NCBI GenBank assembly: GCA_963555705.1
Contig: OY743183.1
Span: 25,889,932 to 25,953,931 of the forward strand
DNA from: Ligustrum vulgare
Lineage: Eukaryota > Streptophyta > Magnoliopsida > Lamiales > Oleaceae
Reading direction: 5' to 3'
Length of the DNA: 64,000 nt
The notes under the pieces were generated by a model. The model was not told where the DNA came from. It was given only the letters and a program-made list of their open reading frames with translations, and did no database searches. Shown here piece by piece: positions 11,294-23,312 of this stretch (position 1 is its first letter; each line of letters starts with the position of its first letter). The position numbers and the translations under genes were made by a program.

Positions 11294-12300
11294 CTATACA
11301 TAACAATTAGTAGAAGTAAAGTGAACAAAATTTCCAGAATCACATAATTGACCAACATAGATAAGATTTAAAGTAAGACCAGGAACACAATAGACATCTG
11401 AGAGAGACAGATTAGAAGTATGAACAGAACCAATGCCTGCTAAGAACAACGAGGTGCCATCAGTAGTCATAACAGGTGTAGATAACATAGAAGGATATAA
11501 AGAGTCAAAAAGTAATGAATTAGAAGATATATGCTTGGAAGCACCCAAGTCAAAAATCCATGAGGAGAGTTTACCTGATGAGTTCTGAGAGGACAAACCT
11601 ACATGAGTAGAGGCTGACATGACATGTGTCTGTGAGGCTAAAAACTCTGAAACTGCTCACTAAGATCAGTCAATTGGGAATCTGCTGATGGTGGTGGACC
11701 AAGTATAGAGGAACCAATAGGTGGAACAACTATTGCTGTGTGGGCATTGGGTCGATAAATCTGCTAGGAAGACTACAATTTCAACAACTTAGGACATTGA
11801 ACCATCCAATTTCCCTTTTGTCTACAAAAATTGCAAACATCATTTGGAACCCGTATATGTCCTCTTTTTCAATTCTGTATAGATGGTACTACTAAAACTG
11901 AAGTCCTAGAATGTAAAAGAGATACATCTTCAGTAAGAGATGTCAACTGTGTCTCCTCAGCAACAAGTTCACTAACAACTGAATCAACAGACGGAAGAGG
12001 AGTACGATGCAAAATAGAGCCTCTAAGCCCCTCAAAATCACTACAAAGTTCCATAAAAAATTGAACCAACTGTTGCTCCTCTCTATAAGTAGTATAATCC
12101 TCACATGCTTTCAATCTTGCCAGTTCAGTAAAAGCTAACTCATCCTAAATTGATGTCATAGCAGTATAAAAATCCAGAATGCTCATATTCTTTTGTTGCA
12201 AAGCCCGAATGTCAATCTCTAACTAATATCGCTTATTTAGTATACAACTTCTGAAAATGGTACCAAACTTCCTTTGCAGTTTCGTACTTAGCCAACTATG
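11294..12300 (-). pseudogene. Copia gag and protease remnants
   Basis: Protease: the minus strand reads SWIFDLGASKHIS near 11530-11565. The family catalytic motif is D-S/T-G-A, so a Leu replaces the usual Ser. Upstream, near 11798-11850, is the gag zinc knuckle CNFCRQKGNWMVQCPK, with Asn where the His ligand normally stands. The gag UBN2-type domain is visible at 11869-12114 (AREEQ-like region, FFMELCSDFEGLRGSILHR and PLPSVDSVVSELVAEE). The N-terminal gag (12120-12850) is scattered over frames. Confidence 0.8.
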
Positions 12301-12883
12301 TACCAATACTATGTTCAACGGAATTATTAATCCATGTAAGAATTTTTTAATTGTTTGAATCCCATATATCTAACAAAGTTACATAATTTGCATCATTACT
12401 TTCTGGTTTTTCAATTGTTCCACACCCCACAATTTTTTACCCTTAAGGAAGTGTTTCATTACATGACTCCAATAAGCATATTTTTTATCAATTTAAACGA
12501 ACATTCATAGCTTGAAGAGAATCACCGAATGCCTTTGTAAAAAATAAAAAAACAATACTAACCAACAAAGTGAAACGGAGCAATGTAGAAAATAAGCAGA
12601 TAAATTCAAACTAACACCACAAGAAGGTAGGAAATGGCCAGGAGATCACAACGCCAACAATCTTGCAGCCGGATGAGTCTCCACGCGCCCTCATGTTCCA
12701 CCAGAAGCTCTGACGTTCTGTCTCAGGCGCCTCCCAACGCTGACGCGTGTGATGTCACACTCCTCTCCGTCTGGTGCATCTTTGGCTTCTGAATCAGAAT
12801 ATGGTCTTCAATTTCCAAAATAAGCACTGTAAGTCCCTCAAAATATGTTATTTCATTTTTCTGAGAATAATCTGATTCCTATT

Positions 12884-12895
12884 GTTCTGATACCA
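12884..12895 (-). promoter_or_regulatory. tRNA-iMet primer-binding site of copia element
   Basis: The minus strand reads TGGTATCAGAAC directly after the LTR end at 12896. It is complementary to the 3' end of plant initiator tRNA-Met with one or two changes. Confidence 0.9.
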
Positions 12896-13141
12896 TGTAG
12901 AGAACCAATAACATATATATTGTATATGTGTTTAACCAATTAATCAAGAAGAAGAAGAAGAAGAGAAGAAAGAAAGAAGAGAATGAAGAAAGGAGGCAAC
13001 CCTAAACAATTTTTCTCATTAATTAAATCGTAATACACAATCCTATATATACAATTGGTTTCTTAATAAAACAAATAAGGAAAACAATAATAAACATAAA
13101 ACACTAAATTTGCTAATTAGAATAGACTAATTATTTTAACA
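12896..13141 (-). repeat. 5' LTR of copia element
   Basis: A 246-bp LTR, TG...CA, aligned along its whole length with 8166-8413. Differences are few: a longer GAAGAA tract near 12950-12985 and scattered transitions. Confidence 0.95.
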
Positions 13142-13221
13142 AAGAAAAGTCAAATTTGCCTTGGTAGTGGGTCCAAAATCACACGTCAGGCCAGTAGGGT
13201 GATCTGGGACAGGTCATGACA
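13142..13221 (+). repeat. 3' end of the interrupted Tekay-type LTR
   Basis: Continues the LTR broken at 8165. gtcaaatttgccttggtagtgg and gggtgatctgggacaggtcatgaca match the 3' terminus of the LTR at 19980-20049. It begins with the AAGAA duplication. Confidence 0.8.
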
Positions 13222-13245
13222 ACTTCAGCGGGACATTTTTTAGTA

Positions 13246-13574
13246 GGAGCATGGGAGGGGGAGAGTGGTGGTGGAAATCCAAGACCGACATGACGCTGCC
13301 AAGGAGATTGAGAAAAGCATGCTGGTGTTGCACCAGATATTTCTCGACATGGAGGTGATGGTGGAGGTGCAAGGGGAGAAAATAGATGACATTGAACATC
13401 ATGTTATGAATGCAGCCCAATATGTTAGTGCTGGAACTAAAAACCTCAAGACTGCTAAAGACTACCAGAGAAGCAACAGAAGGAGTTTCATGTTTGTGTA
13501 TAGGAACGATTCTTCTTCTTGTGCTTATTCTTGTTGTAATCATCCCTACTGCCACTAGTTTCAATAACTCTTGA
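13246..13574 (+). pseudogene. KNOLLE/SYP11-like Qa-SNARE (syntaxin) C-terminal fragment
   Basis: Frame reading from gag-cat-ggg at about 13247 gives EHGRGRVVVEIQDRHDAA, then KEIEKS, LHQIFLDM, VMVEVQGE, DDIEHHVMNAAQYV and GTKNLKTAKDYQR. This is the SNARE motif of plant Qa syntaxins, including the zero-layer Gln in VEVQGE. After a frameshift near 13492-13497 a second frame supplies the C-terminal membrane anchor, CIGTILLLVLILVVIIPTA, then SFNNS and a stop at 13572-13574. The wording is closest to KNOLLE (SYP111, cytokinesis-specific syntaxin); SYP112 or SYP12x is possible. The N-terminal Habc region is missing and two stops lie immediately upstream. It abuts the end of a gypsy LTR, so it is probably a captured or orphaned exon rather than a gene. 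The family is well supported; the subgroup is an inference from memory. Confidence 0.88.
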
Positions 13575-13884
13575 ATTTTCACTCATTCTTTTAGGCTTCA
13601 CTCTCGTGAGATAAATGCAGCAATTTATGAAAAAGTGGTCTTTTGGGTCTGGGATTTCGTCTAGTGTGTTGTAAACACTCTCAAAATCCTGCTTGAACAA
13701 TTACCGAAATAAAGTAATTGTTGACAAATAAAAACTAGGAAATAAATGGAATATGTGGTTTAACGGGTTGGATATGAATAAATAAGATGATGTGACAATT
13801 GCACTATTTGAGTGATAATGGGTTGAAAATGGTCAAAACAAGATAAGTGACTTTTGAAAACTATATTTTTCAAACATTTATCAC
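13575..13884. other. Gene-free stretch with fragments repeated elsewhere in the window
   Basis: No gene. The phrase tctagtgtgttgtaaac (13664) recurs at 36547, and ggtttaacgggttggatatgaat with gtcaaaacaagataa (13759-13850) recurs at 39548-39620. These look like pieces of one diverged intergenic repeat family. Confidence 0.6.
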
Positions 13885-14740
13885 TGTCTCACTAAAAATC
13901 TTTTAAAAAAAATCAATACCTCTTATATAATTTATATTGTATAATACGTTCTTCAATTAATATGAGAAAAAGAAAAAAAAATGTGCACTTCTTGAATTAA
14001 TTTTTTTACATGCAAAAAAAAAAAAAAAAAAACTATTTTTGAAAGTTCCTTAAAGGGAGAAACTTTTTTGGACTATTTTACCTTGCATCTTTTTTATAAT
14101 TTCATATTCACCCTTGGTTTTAATTAATGTACATTTTTTAATATTTTATTTCTTTTTATTTTTGTATTGTCAATAAAAATATTTTTCATACATCTACAAT
14201 CTGAACTCTACACTTTCTCCGTAACATCTTTTAAATAAAACTAATAACTCTCATATAATTTATAATTTATAATACAACCTTCAACTAATATGTGAAAAAG
14301 AAAAAATTTGCACTTCTTGGATTAATTATTTTTACATGCATATTATAAAAAAAAAAAAAAAATTAAAAAATAGCCTTAAAGGAAGAAACTTTTTTTATTA
14401 TTATTATTATTTTACCCTCAAACCTTTTAATAATATGATATTTACCGCTATTTTAATTAATATAAAATTTTTTTAACATTTTATTTTATTTTATAATCGT
14501 ATTGTAGATAAAAAAAAAAAAAGTATTTTTTCATATACTTACAATCCAAAATCTTCACTTCCCGACTAAAAGTCTTTTAAATAAAACTAATAACTATAAG
14601 ATAATTTAAAGTTCATAAATATCCTTCAACTAATATGAGAAAAAGAAAAATATGTGTATTCCTCGAATTAATTTTTTTTTTTTTACTTTATACCAAAAAA
14701 ATTAGAAAATCATTTTCACCTTCTATATTAAACGTTTTAT
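13885..14740. repeat. ~335-bp AT-rich tandem repeat, about 2.5 copies
   Basis: A unit containing atcttttaaa...aatac, then ataatttata, cttcaa(c/t)taatat, gagaaaaagaaaaa and cttcttg(a/g)attaatt starts near 13888, 14219 and 14561. Between these blocks, aaggga(a)gaaactttttt and tttaattaatgtacattttt-type sequence also repeats. The spacing is ~331 and ~342 bp. Divergence is roughly 15-20 percent by eye. Confidence 0.8.
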
Positions 14741-15983
14741 TCTCTATTAGTCATATTCCAATTTTAAGTTTTTTTATCAAATATTAATTTGACGCTGATT
14801 ATATTCTCACCACACCCATAAAAATAGAGTGGTGTGAAGATTCACTTCTTTGTTCAGAAAATCAATTATTGAAGTATGATGCATGTAAATTTGTTTTTCT
14901 AAAATATTAATTGTATGAAAAATTAATTAAGTTTTGTTTAACAATCAATTAAAAGTCTTATTGTATTAAATTTTTACGTCGAAATTTCGAAGTGCAAATT
15001 TCTTAAGATCATTTGTTTATGTTTTAAGTTGGTTTATATGTATATGTTTTTATCTTGTATTCAAATTTTAAAGTGAGATTTTAGTTTTTATAGTTTATAA
15101 AAATGTCACGGGGTATGCGCAAACATAAGTTAATATTCTGAAAATATGTATTGTATTTTGTTCACCTCGACTTCTTTTTCTATGTTTCTGAACTCATTTT
15201 ATCATGTGTTTGCTATGTCAAACGATAAAAAAATAAATCACGAGGGTATGTTGTTATTGTTTTTTTTCCATCAAATCAATAAACACGTCTCATTAGGTTG
15301 TAGCAAAATTTGAGATGATGGTTTTTGGTCGTTCTATCAATTTAAAGAAAAGTGTGTGCTGCTTTGGAATTTACAGTACTATGAATCAATTTGTTGAGCT
15401 AGAAATTTGAAGGCACTGATTTCAAAACAATTTTTCTGATCAAACATTACTCTAATTAAATATGATATCCTCTATGTCTCGAATAATCATACCTTAGTAG
15501 AGAACCTAGATTAGATACATCTCAGTTTTTTTCTCAGACATTTATGATTAAATGTTGTTCTGAGATCTAACTTCACGTGCATGGTAAGCATTTTTTTATG
15601 TCAGATTACAATTGATTTTTTCATCTTGATTCTAAAATCTCAATAAATTTTCAAATGATGTTTATCATTTTTCACTGCAATAATCGATTGATTGTGAACT
15701 ATATACACACATAGAAGAAGAAATTCTCCCAACTCCAATTTCTTCGAATAAGTAAGTTAAGAATAATACATTTCAGGAGATACAAAATTTAAAGAAATCA
15801 ACAATCAATGATTAGAAGATGGTATTATTGATAAGGGTATTGCGTACTTAGAAATTTGAATAGTGTTTAGGATAAATTGAGTTCAGTATTGAGATTGTTT
15901 AAATCAACATTTGGAATATCTGTTAGGTAAAATATCATAATATCGTTACAATATCACATGCATAGCATGCATTATATACTAGT
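14741..15983. other. AT-rich stretch, no gene seen
   Basis: No convincing ORF, RNA gene or mobile-element terminus. A phrase gtcacggggtatgcgcaaac (15107) is locally GC-rich, and cagtatt(g/c) motifs occur near 15880. The right end supplies the CTAGT target duplication of the next element. Confidence 0.5.
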
Positions 15984-17329
15984 TGTTGCAATCTCCGCAA
16001 GTGTACGGATCGTACAAGTAATAAAGTGGACCAAAAGTCCGGATATCATACCAAAGGAATTGAGTAAATTGTATTTTAGGTTGACTTCTTTAACCGAAAC
16101 GAGAATTTCAATGATGATTTATTGAATGAATTTTAACTAAGAAATAAAACTAAAGAAGCAATTTAAAATTGAATTAAAATCAATGAAAGCAAGCATATTG
16201 GAAATTGAGAATCCACATATTTTGACTTAATTGTTTAACTACAATTCATGGGTTTTGAAAATTAGTGCTCCAAATGTCATTTAAGTCCTCTCTCGAGGAT
16301 GCATTAAAAACATTTTTCTAAATATGTAACTCGACTATATCTCTATGATGAATTGACACTAGAAAAGTATTTTAGTTTTGTGAACACTTTTGAAAAATAA
16401 CACTAAGCATAGAGGTATATCTCTATCCCCTATTGAACCAGCGGTAATTAAATATGTCTAACGTTCTCCTAGTCTCTCAATTTTCGGAAAACGCCACTCA
16501 GTTATACAGAAATTGACCAGAAGTTTGCATAAGATAAAAAAACATAATTTAATTACTCAAACCATAAATCATATAAATTAAACAATTTTCAAAGCATATA
16601 ATCAAAATATTATGGCTTCATCACAATCCCCGACACAAAACGTCTAGCCTAGACACATAATTGAAAATAAATTACAAGAAACATGAAAAGAGATCACCTC
16701 GTTCATCCTTTTGTTATTGTATATTCAATCTTCTCTTTGGCCTCGCGTGGATCCCTCTTCGATTGAGTAGTAAACTTGCATGAAAGCACAATTGAGAACA
16801 ATATTGGGGACCCTTAATTCGTGGATGACATTAGGTATATATAGTTGTAGGTCAAAAGGGAGAATAAACCACGAAAATTTGCGCATGGTTGCGCGGCTAG
16901 TTATACGAAAACAGGTTATGTTTAATTTGAGTTTCTCACGCGGCCACGTCTCTTGTTTCTGGTGGCCAGCCAGTTCACCGCTGGATTGCAATTTTCCATC
17001 TTTCATTTTTGTTTAAGTTGGTCCTACTACTTTATTTGCATCCAAGTCCTCCAACTTCCAATTGTGGCAATTTAGCACCTATACTTCTGATTTCTTCTAT
17101 TTTCTTCCTTGTTCTTCTTAATTGACTCCTTGTACTTCTTCATGTTCACAAATTAGCTTCAATCATCATCCAATTCTTCCATATTTGCCTCATTTGCATT
17201 CATTTCTCAATTTTGGATTGTATTCTGAAATATAAACAAATAAGAAGTAAATGAATAGCTAATATTCTTAAACAAACATATAAAATCCTACTTTTAGCAT
17301 ATAAATAAGTGTATAAAATACACTTATCA
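15984..17329 (-). mobile_element. Solo LTR of the TGATAAG gypsy family, TSD CTAGT
   Basis: Read on the minus strand it starts TGATAAGTG at 17329 and ends TTGCAACA at 15984. Both sides carry ctagt (15979-15983 and 17330-17334), a perfect 5-bp duplication. No internal sequence is present, so it arose by LTR-LTR recombination after insertion. It shares with 3803-5262 the TATA block (tattttatacacttattta), the internal aattg/ccaattg lines, the cgcgcggc-type motif (16885-16950) and the terminal gtacacttgc block. Another truncated copy is at 57298-58505. Confidence 0.95.
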
Positions 17330-17584
17330 CTAGTACTAGTATTATTAAAAGTAAACTGGACTAAAAATTGCTTCCACGTTCATTTCAAATTTAGCTGGTG
17401 CCAACAATGTTCTCCTTCTCCAATCTTCGACGGTCATTGTGGTTGTTGTGTCTCTACACAGGGCAACGTCATTGCCAAGTTGCCACCTATTTCGCTAAGA
17501 TTGGATCTGCAGTCTCTTCGCGATTGCTTTTATTACCTATTTTCTTCTATTTTATCTTTGTGATTGGCGTGTATTGGTTGTTTG
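17330..17584. other. Short intergenic segment, no assigned function
   Basis: An open frame of 60-75 codons can be read on the plus strand (for example from 17398) but it resembles no family I recognise and is cut by the gypsy insertion at 17585. Its original right-hand continuation is 27411 onward. It begins with the CTAGT duplication, repeated in the palindrome ctagtactag. Confidence 0.4.
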
Positions 17585-20049
17585 TGTTACAACCCACTTC
17601 TAACTGGAAAAGTCAAATATTTATTTAGTCAAGTCAATATTTATTTGACCGATTTTGTCCAAGTTGAGACTAATTTAAATTACTAGAATTTTTGGGGACC
17701 ATTTACATTTTATTATTAGCTGAGGGTTTAACTTATTATTATTTATAGTTAGAGATTTTATTGGAAATATAATTGTGGGACAAAACATGTAAATTCCAAT
17801 TAAATCTATTTAACTTGGTTTTAGCAACCAAACCCACTCATAATCAGTATACCAACAGAGGTTGATAGACAGCTTGGTAGTGGAGGGCAAAATCGGCAGA
17901 AAGGAGAGAGAGGGAGAGGGAGAAGAAGAAGAAGGGGGATTTTCACTCAAACTTCATCTTCTTCCCTAATATTCTTCAATTTCAAGAGGTAAGCAAAAAC
18001 CCATTTATTTTGAGATATGGTTTTAATTTTTGGGTTTTGTGTATTAAGTTAAATGCTAGAATTTTTGGATGGATTTATAGTTGGGTTGAAGATATTGAAT
18101 TAAATATTCAAGTTAGTTGAGGACATCGTGATTTCATTCTAGGGTTTGCATAAATAGTGGATTAAATTCAAGATTGGAGTATGATCAAGTTATTGAAGCC
18201 CATGTTAACTTATTTCATGTTTAAATTCTTAGTTCGGTGAAGTTTATTTGGAGTTTAAATTACCCATGCTTTTAAGTTCAAGATTTAGTCAAGTACTAGT
18301 TTTTTTAGAAAGGAGTTTTGGTGTCATTAAGCGTTCCTTTGAAGTATTTGTTAAATGGAGAATTTATTAGCCATAATGAGATTATATTTCACACAAGAGA
18401 ATTTGGTTAGCTATAATGTTGGAAGTTTATGAAATCTGTAAAATTTAATAGGATGTTATTTTATTTGGTCATGTACACTATAATTGTGATTAGTTGAATT
18501 GATCCAAACTCTCATCTATATTTCAAGAGGTAACATTGAATTAATAAGAAAAACTTACCAGTCGATCTAGCTACAATTCCTAACTCTGTGAGTGGAAAAC
18601 TTTATTATTCAGAAAATAACTATTTTATTTATTTATTTCAATTCCAAGGGAAATAATTGTTTATTATATTTCTTATAGTAAATTATATAAATTGTAAAGC
18701 TGCTTATTTCAGCTGGTTGAGTTATACAACATGATTTTTACAATAAAGTAGACATTCATCAATAGACATTTTTTTTATAAATTCAGTTCAGTTAAATCAT
18801 GTTTTGGCAATTATTACATCAGCAGTAGATATTTCAATTTCTGTAAAGTTATTTTAAAAAACCACCAGAAAGTACCCAGGTGATCTTACCCGCTCTGCCT
18901 TGGTATGAATTCGTTTCCACGGTGTATGACAAGATATGTTACTTTACCTGCTCTGCACTAATGTGAATCCATTTCTATAATATATGACCAGATATGTTAT
19001 GTTACCCGCTCTGCACTGGTGTAAATTCGTTTTCACGGTGTATGACCGGATTATTAGAGGTATTTGGGACCCACCTTGTACACATATAGGCTTTGGGCCA
19101 TGTACTAGGATGCTTAGCCTTTTGGACAGCTCTGGGCGCATATGACAACATTATCAGATACAGATTATCAGACTCAGTTTATCAGTTATCAAATTTGAAT
19201 GCCTTTATTTTGTACATGAGATTACTCTGTACATGAATGAGGCTATTCATTGGGTACATTTTGGTGTGATTTTCAATATTACTTCAGTTATTTAGATTTC
19301 AGATAATAGACTTCAGTTTATTAAATTTCAGATAACATAATTCAGTTTATCCAGTTTACCGAATAAAGAATTCAGCTTGTAGTATGGTGAAATGACAGTT
19401 GTCATGATTTTTATTGATATCAGACTACTTATTATCCTTATGCTTGACTTATATCATTTAGAATCAAGAATGAATGATTTTATGATTCCAAAATATAAAT
19501 TTTTATTAAGTTATAACCGAGTAAATAAGAATTTCAGGAATATGTATAAATGAGAAAAGTATACTTATTTTCGAACTCTCCAGTCCCTTAGTTTTTAAGT
19601 TCATAACTTATCATTTTTCTATTTTAGGATGCATTGAGTTCTGAGCAAACTTGTGTATGATTCCATTCATTAAACAAGTCCTTGTTATTCATAGGTCACA
19701 TGTCGATTATTTTGTATATGTATTTTGCATCACATGTGACATTTCATAGTTGATGGGCTTGCCACCCTTTTGATAGGTTCATACGTATTCTGGTTATTTT
19801 TTAAATGATACTAAACAAGTTGCTACATTTTATTTTGGTTATGCATATTTTGGAACAAGTGGGTCACAATTGATATTATATTTATGTTATGTTTGGGAGT
19901 TTGTTGTTTTTCAGGTTGGTTTAGCCAAAGTTATAAGGGAAACTTTGTCAATTTTTTTTTTAAAATTCTTACAGTCAGAAACATGTCATATTGCCTTGGT
20001 GGTGGTAACGTCTCGTGACCACTAGGGTGATTTGGGACGAGTCGTGACA
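17585..20049 (+). repeat. 5' LTR of Tekay element
   Basis: 2465 bp, TGTTACAA...GTCGTGACA. It contains a GA-rich leader (17900-17935), tcaagaggtaagc and a repeated gaccagatatgtta/ctctgcact block (18880-19030). Confidence 0.95.
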
Positions 20050-20050
20050 A

Positions 20051-20066
20051 TTGGTATTAAAGCATG
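20051..20066 (+). promoter_or_regulatory. Degenerate tRNA-Met primer-binding site
   Basis: ttggtattaaagcatg directly follows the LTR. It corresponds to TGGTATCAGAGCATG with two C/G-to-T/A changes, as expected for an old, deaminated copy. Confidence 0.8.
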
Positions 20067-20138
20067 GTCATAGGTCTATAGGCTTGCATTGCATACACCA
20101 TAAACTTGTTGTAAACCATGCTATACTTCATATAGGTC

Positions 20139-21310
20139 ATGGCTCGTGGTGGAAAAACACGCAGACTTCCAAGTAGAGTGCCTCAAACTCATAAAGCTCC
20201 TGATAGAGAAACTAGTAGAGTTGAGGAGGCAGTTCATCAGATTGCTCAGAATCCAGGACCAAGAAATGAGGATGAGAATGATCTTTATGCTGAGAGATTT
20301 GTCACTGCTCTTGATATTTTATTGTAAAGGTGTCAAGACAAAGATAAATAAAGTATTGAGCAAGTAACGAAGTTGGGAGCGAAGGTTTTCAATGTTAAGG
20401 GTGATCCCGCAAATGCAAATAACTAGATGACCAAATTGGAAAGAGTTTTCAATGTCATGGAGTGTCCTGATGAAAAGAAATTGCACTTGGCTACCTTCCT
20501 GTTGGAAGAAGGAGCATATGATTGGTGGTTGATGATTAAGAGCTGATATACAAATCCTAACGTTATTACATGGGAAGACTTCAAGAGTGCCTTTAATAAA
20601 TTCTACTACCCTCAAGCTTACAAGAATTCCAAACAAGAAGAAACTTTCCATCTAGTACAGGGGTCCATGAAAGTTGCTGACTATCAAAAAAGTTCGTAGA
20701 GATATCCAAATATGCTACGATTTTGATAGCTAATGAAGATGACAAGTGCATACGATTTTAGGCTGGTTTGAGGAGAGAGATTAAAATAGCAGTGACATCT
20801 TCTGATCATAGGGACTTTGGCAAACTAGTGGAAGCTGCTTTGAGGGTTGAACAATATATTTTAGAATTAGGGGGTCCCAAGGATCAGACTGCAGTCAAAG
20901 ACATAAGTGGACAGCCAGGGACAGGGACTTCTAGAGACACATCATCTCAGAGAAATAGACGTGGATTATAGCATGGTGTGGCCAATGCAGCTAGCTTCAA
21001 GAGTAAAACTAAAGGGAGTTGGGGTTCTAGGTTCAGTCAGAGTTCAATTCAGCAGCCAACACGCCATCGCCCTCATACTCAGAGTTCTTCTCAGAGACCA
21101 GCTATTTCTACACCTAGTGGGAGTTCCAATCATAATAGATTTCAATAATGTTAGTTTTGTGGAAAATTCCATCTAGGAGAGTGCCTCAAAGGAGCCGGTG
21201 TGTGTTACTAGTGCGTCCAGGTCGGGCATATGAAGAGGGATTGTCCGAATCAATCTCTGGGTAGTGTTGCGCACCAGTCAAATGTCATTGGTATTAGACA
21301 GATTCAGAAT
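20139..21310 (+). pseudogene. Tekay gag (broken)
   Basis: Starts at ATG 20139 with MARGGKTRRLPSR. After a stop near 20325 the retrotransposon-gag domain is read in pieces: KLERVFNVMECPDEKKLHLATFLLE, AYDWWLMIKS, WEDFKSAFNKFYYP (20430-20620), then AGLRREIKIAVTSSDHRDFGKLVEAALRVEQ (20762-20860). The zinc-knuckle region at 21148-21245 reads CGKFHLGECL and a CVQVGHMKRDCP core, with an in-frame stop replacing a residue before the second Cys. At least six stops or frameshifts are present. Confidence 0.9.
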
Positions 21311-21439
21311 CATGGTCCTTTAACATGAAAGGTGGGTGCATCTAGTGGAGCACAGACAAATGTTTCCAGGAGTGGTGGTACTCGATCGAAGAGCCTGACA
21401 GGACGTCCCAAGTCTCGGGGGAGAGTTTTTGCAATGACT

Positions 21440-23312
21440 CAGGAGGATGCCAAGGAGTGACTAGATGTAGTCGTGGGTATGTTATCTATTTTTGGTAAAA
21501 ATGCTCGTTCACTCATTGATTGAGGTGCTACCCATTCATTCATTTCATATGGTTTTGCTATTCATGCAGATTGTGCATTGGAACCATTAGAGAGTGATTT
21601 AGTTATGGGGACCCCAGTAGGGGATTCACTTTTAGCTAACAGTGTATATAGAGATTGTCTGATTAGAGTGAATGATCAAGAGTTGAAAGCTAATCTAATT
21701 CCACTTGACATCCATGATTTTGATGTTATTTTTGGGCATGGATTTCTTAGCTACAAATCATGCTTCAGTTGACTGTTTTCGCAAAGAAGTTGTATTCAAA
21801 AAGCCAGGAGGACCTGAAATTTATCTTTATGGTGAGAGAAGAATTTTGCCTTCTTGTGTAATAAATACACTTGATGCCGGGATATTTATTAGAAAGGGGT
21901 GCCATGCATATCTAGCCCATGTGATTGATGCTCAAATCACTAAGTTGAGGCTTGAAGATATTTCTGTTGTGAGAGAATTTCAGGATGTGTTTCCAGAAGA
22001 TCTTCCAGGGCTACCACCAGATAGGGACATTGATTTTACTAATGAATTAATTCTAGGGACAGCTCCTATCTCATAGGCACCTTACAGAATGGCTCCAATG
22101 GAGTTGAAAGAGTTGAAAGTGCAGCTGCAAGAATTAGTCGATAAGGGTTTCATTAGGTCCAGTACATCGCCATGGGGAGCACCAGTCTTATTTGTAAAAA
22201 AGAAAAATGGCATGATGAGATTATGTATCGACTACAAACAGTTGAACAAAGTGACAATCCATAACAAGTATCATTTGCCTCGTATTGATAATTTGTTTGA
22301 TCAACTTCAAGGTGCCAATGTATTCTCTAAGATTGACTTGCGTTCAGGGTATCAAAGATTCTGATGTACCAAAGACTGCTTTCAGGTCTCGATATGGCCA
22401 TTATGAGTTTCTTGTGATGCCAATTAGGTTAACTAATTAGCCCAGGAACATTTATGGATTTGATAAATAGAGTATTTCAACCGTACTTAGATAAATTCGT
22501 GATTGTCTTTATTGATGATATATTAATCTATTCTCATAATCACAGAGAGCATGCTCAACACCTGAAGATTATTTTGCAAATCTTATGAGATAAGCAATTA
22601 TATGCTAAGTTTAGAAAATGTGAATTTTGGCTAGACAAAGAGGTGTTCTTGGGCATGTTATCTCGGCTGAAGGCATTTACAAAAATCCAGTCAAGGCTGA
22701 ACCAGTGATGAACTGGGAGCGGCCTACAAATGTGACAGAAGTAGAGTTTTCTGGTACTAAAAAGTTACTATCGTCAATTTGTAGAGGGTTTTTCTAAAAT
22801 TGTACTTCCTTTAAATAGCTTAACTCGAAAGGATTCAAAATTTATGTGGACTTAGGAATGTGAGAAAAGCTTCAAGAGTTGAAAAGTAGATTGGTTTCCG
22901 ATCCTATACTTACTCTTCCTTCTCCAGATGAAGAGTTTGTAATCTCTAGTGATGCGTCACGCCAAGATTTGGATGTGTTCTAATGCAAAATGGAAGGTTT
23001 ATAGATTATGCGTCTAGACAATTGAAGAAGCGTGAACTAAACTATCCAAATTATGACCTGGAATTAGCAGGAATGGTATTGGCATTAAAAGTTTGGAGGC
23101 TTTATTTATATGGTGAAAAGTGTCAAATATTCACGGATCACAAGAGCTTGAAGTATATCTTTGATCAAAAAGAATTGAATTTGAGACAGAGACGGTGGTT
23201 AGAACTTATTAAAGATTATGATTGCAAAATTGATTACCATCCAGGGAAAGCTAATGTTGTTGCAGATGCTTTGAGTCAGAAGGTAAGTAACCATTCCAAC
23301 AAATCCAGCTAG
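21440..23312 (+). pseudogene. Tekay protease, reverse transcriptase and RNase H (broken)
   Basis: Protease: GATHSFIS at 21530-21553 is preceded by a stop codon where the catalytic D-S/T-G second residue should be; IPLDIHDFDVIFG follows. [17 protein letters not shown] (22171-22215), [13 protein letters not shown], then a frameshift after [11 protein letters not shown] near 22360. The catalytic FIDDILIYS is at about 22507-22533 in another frame. RNase [31 protein letters not shown] and the final ADALSQK (22983-23285) form one open block. Fragmentation is heavy and no active polymerase is possible. Confidence 0.92.

Larger units (their letters stand above)
8166..13141 (-). mobile_element. Complete, decayed Ty1/copia retrotransposon, TSD AAGAA
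   Basis: A 4976-bp element with LTRs at both ends, a tRNA-Met primer site next to the 5' LTR and a polypurine tract next to the 3' LTR. It is flanked by perfect direct repeats aagaa (8161-8165 and 13142-13146). Read on the minus strand the order is gag, protease, integrase, RT, RNase H, the copia order. Every domain carries stops or frameshifts, so it is non-autonomous now. The LTRs differ by only a handful of substitutions and short indels, so insertion was fairly recent, and it landed in an older gypsy LTR. I did not assign a clade. Confidence 0.95.

Noticed and set aside
20051..20066. tRNA gene remnants suggested by TGGTATCAGAGC-type sequences (also at 12884, 34257 and 54559)
   Set aside because: They are only the 12-18-nt primer-binding sites of retroelements; no cloverleaf is present.
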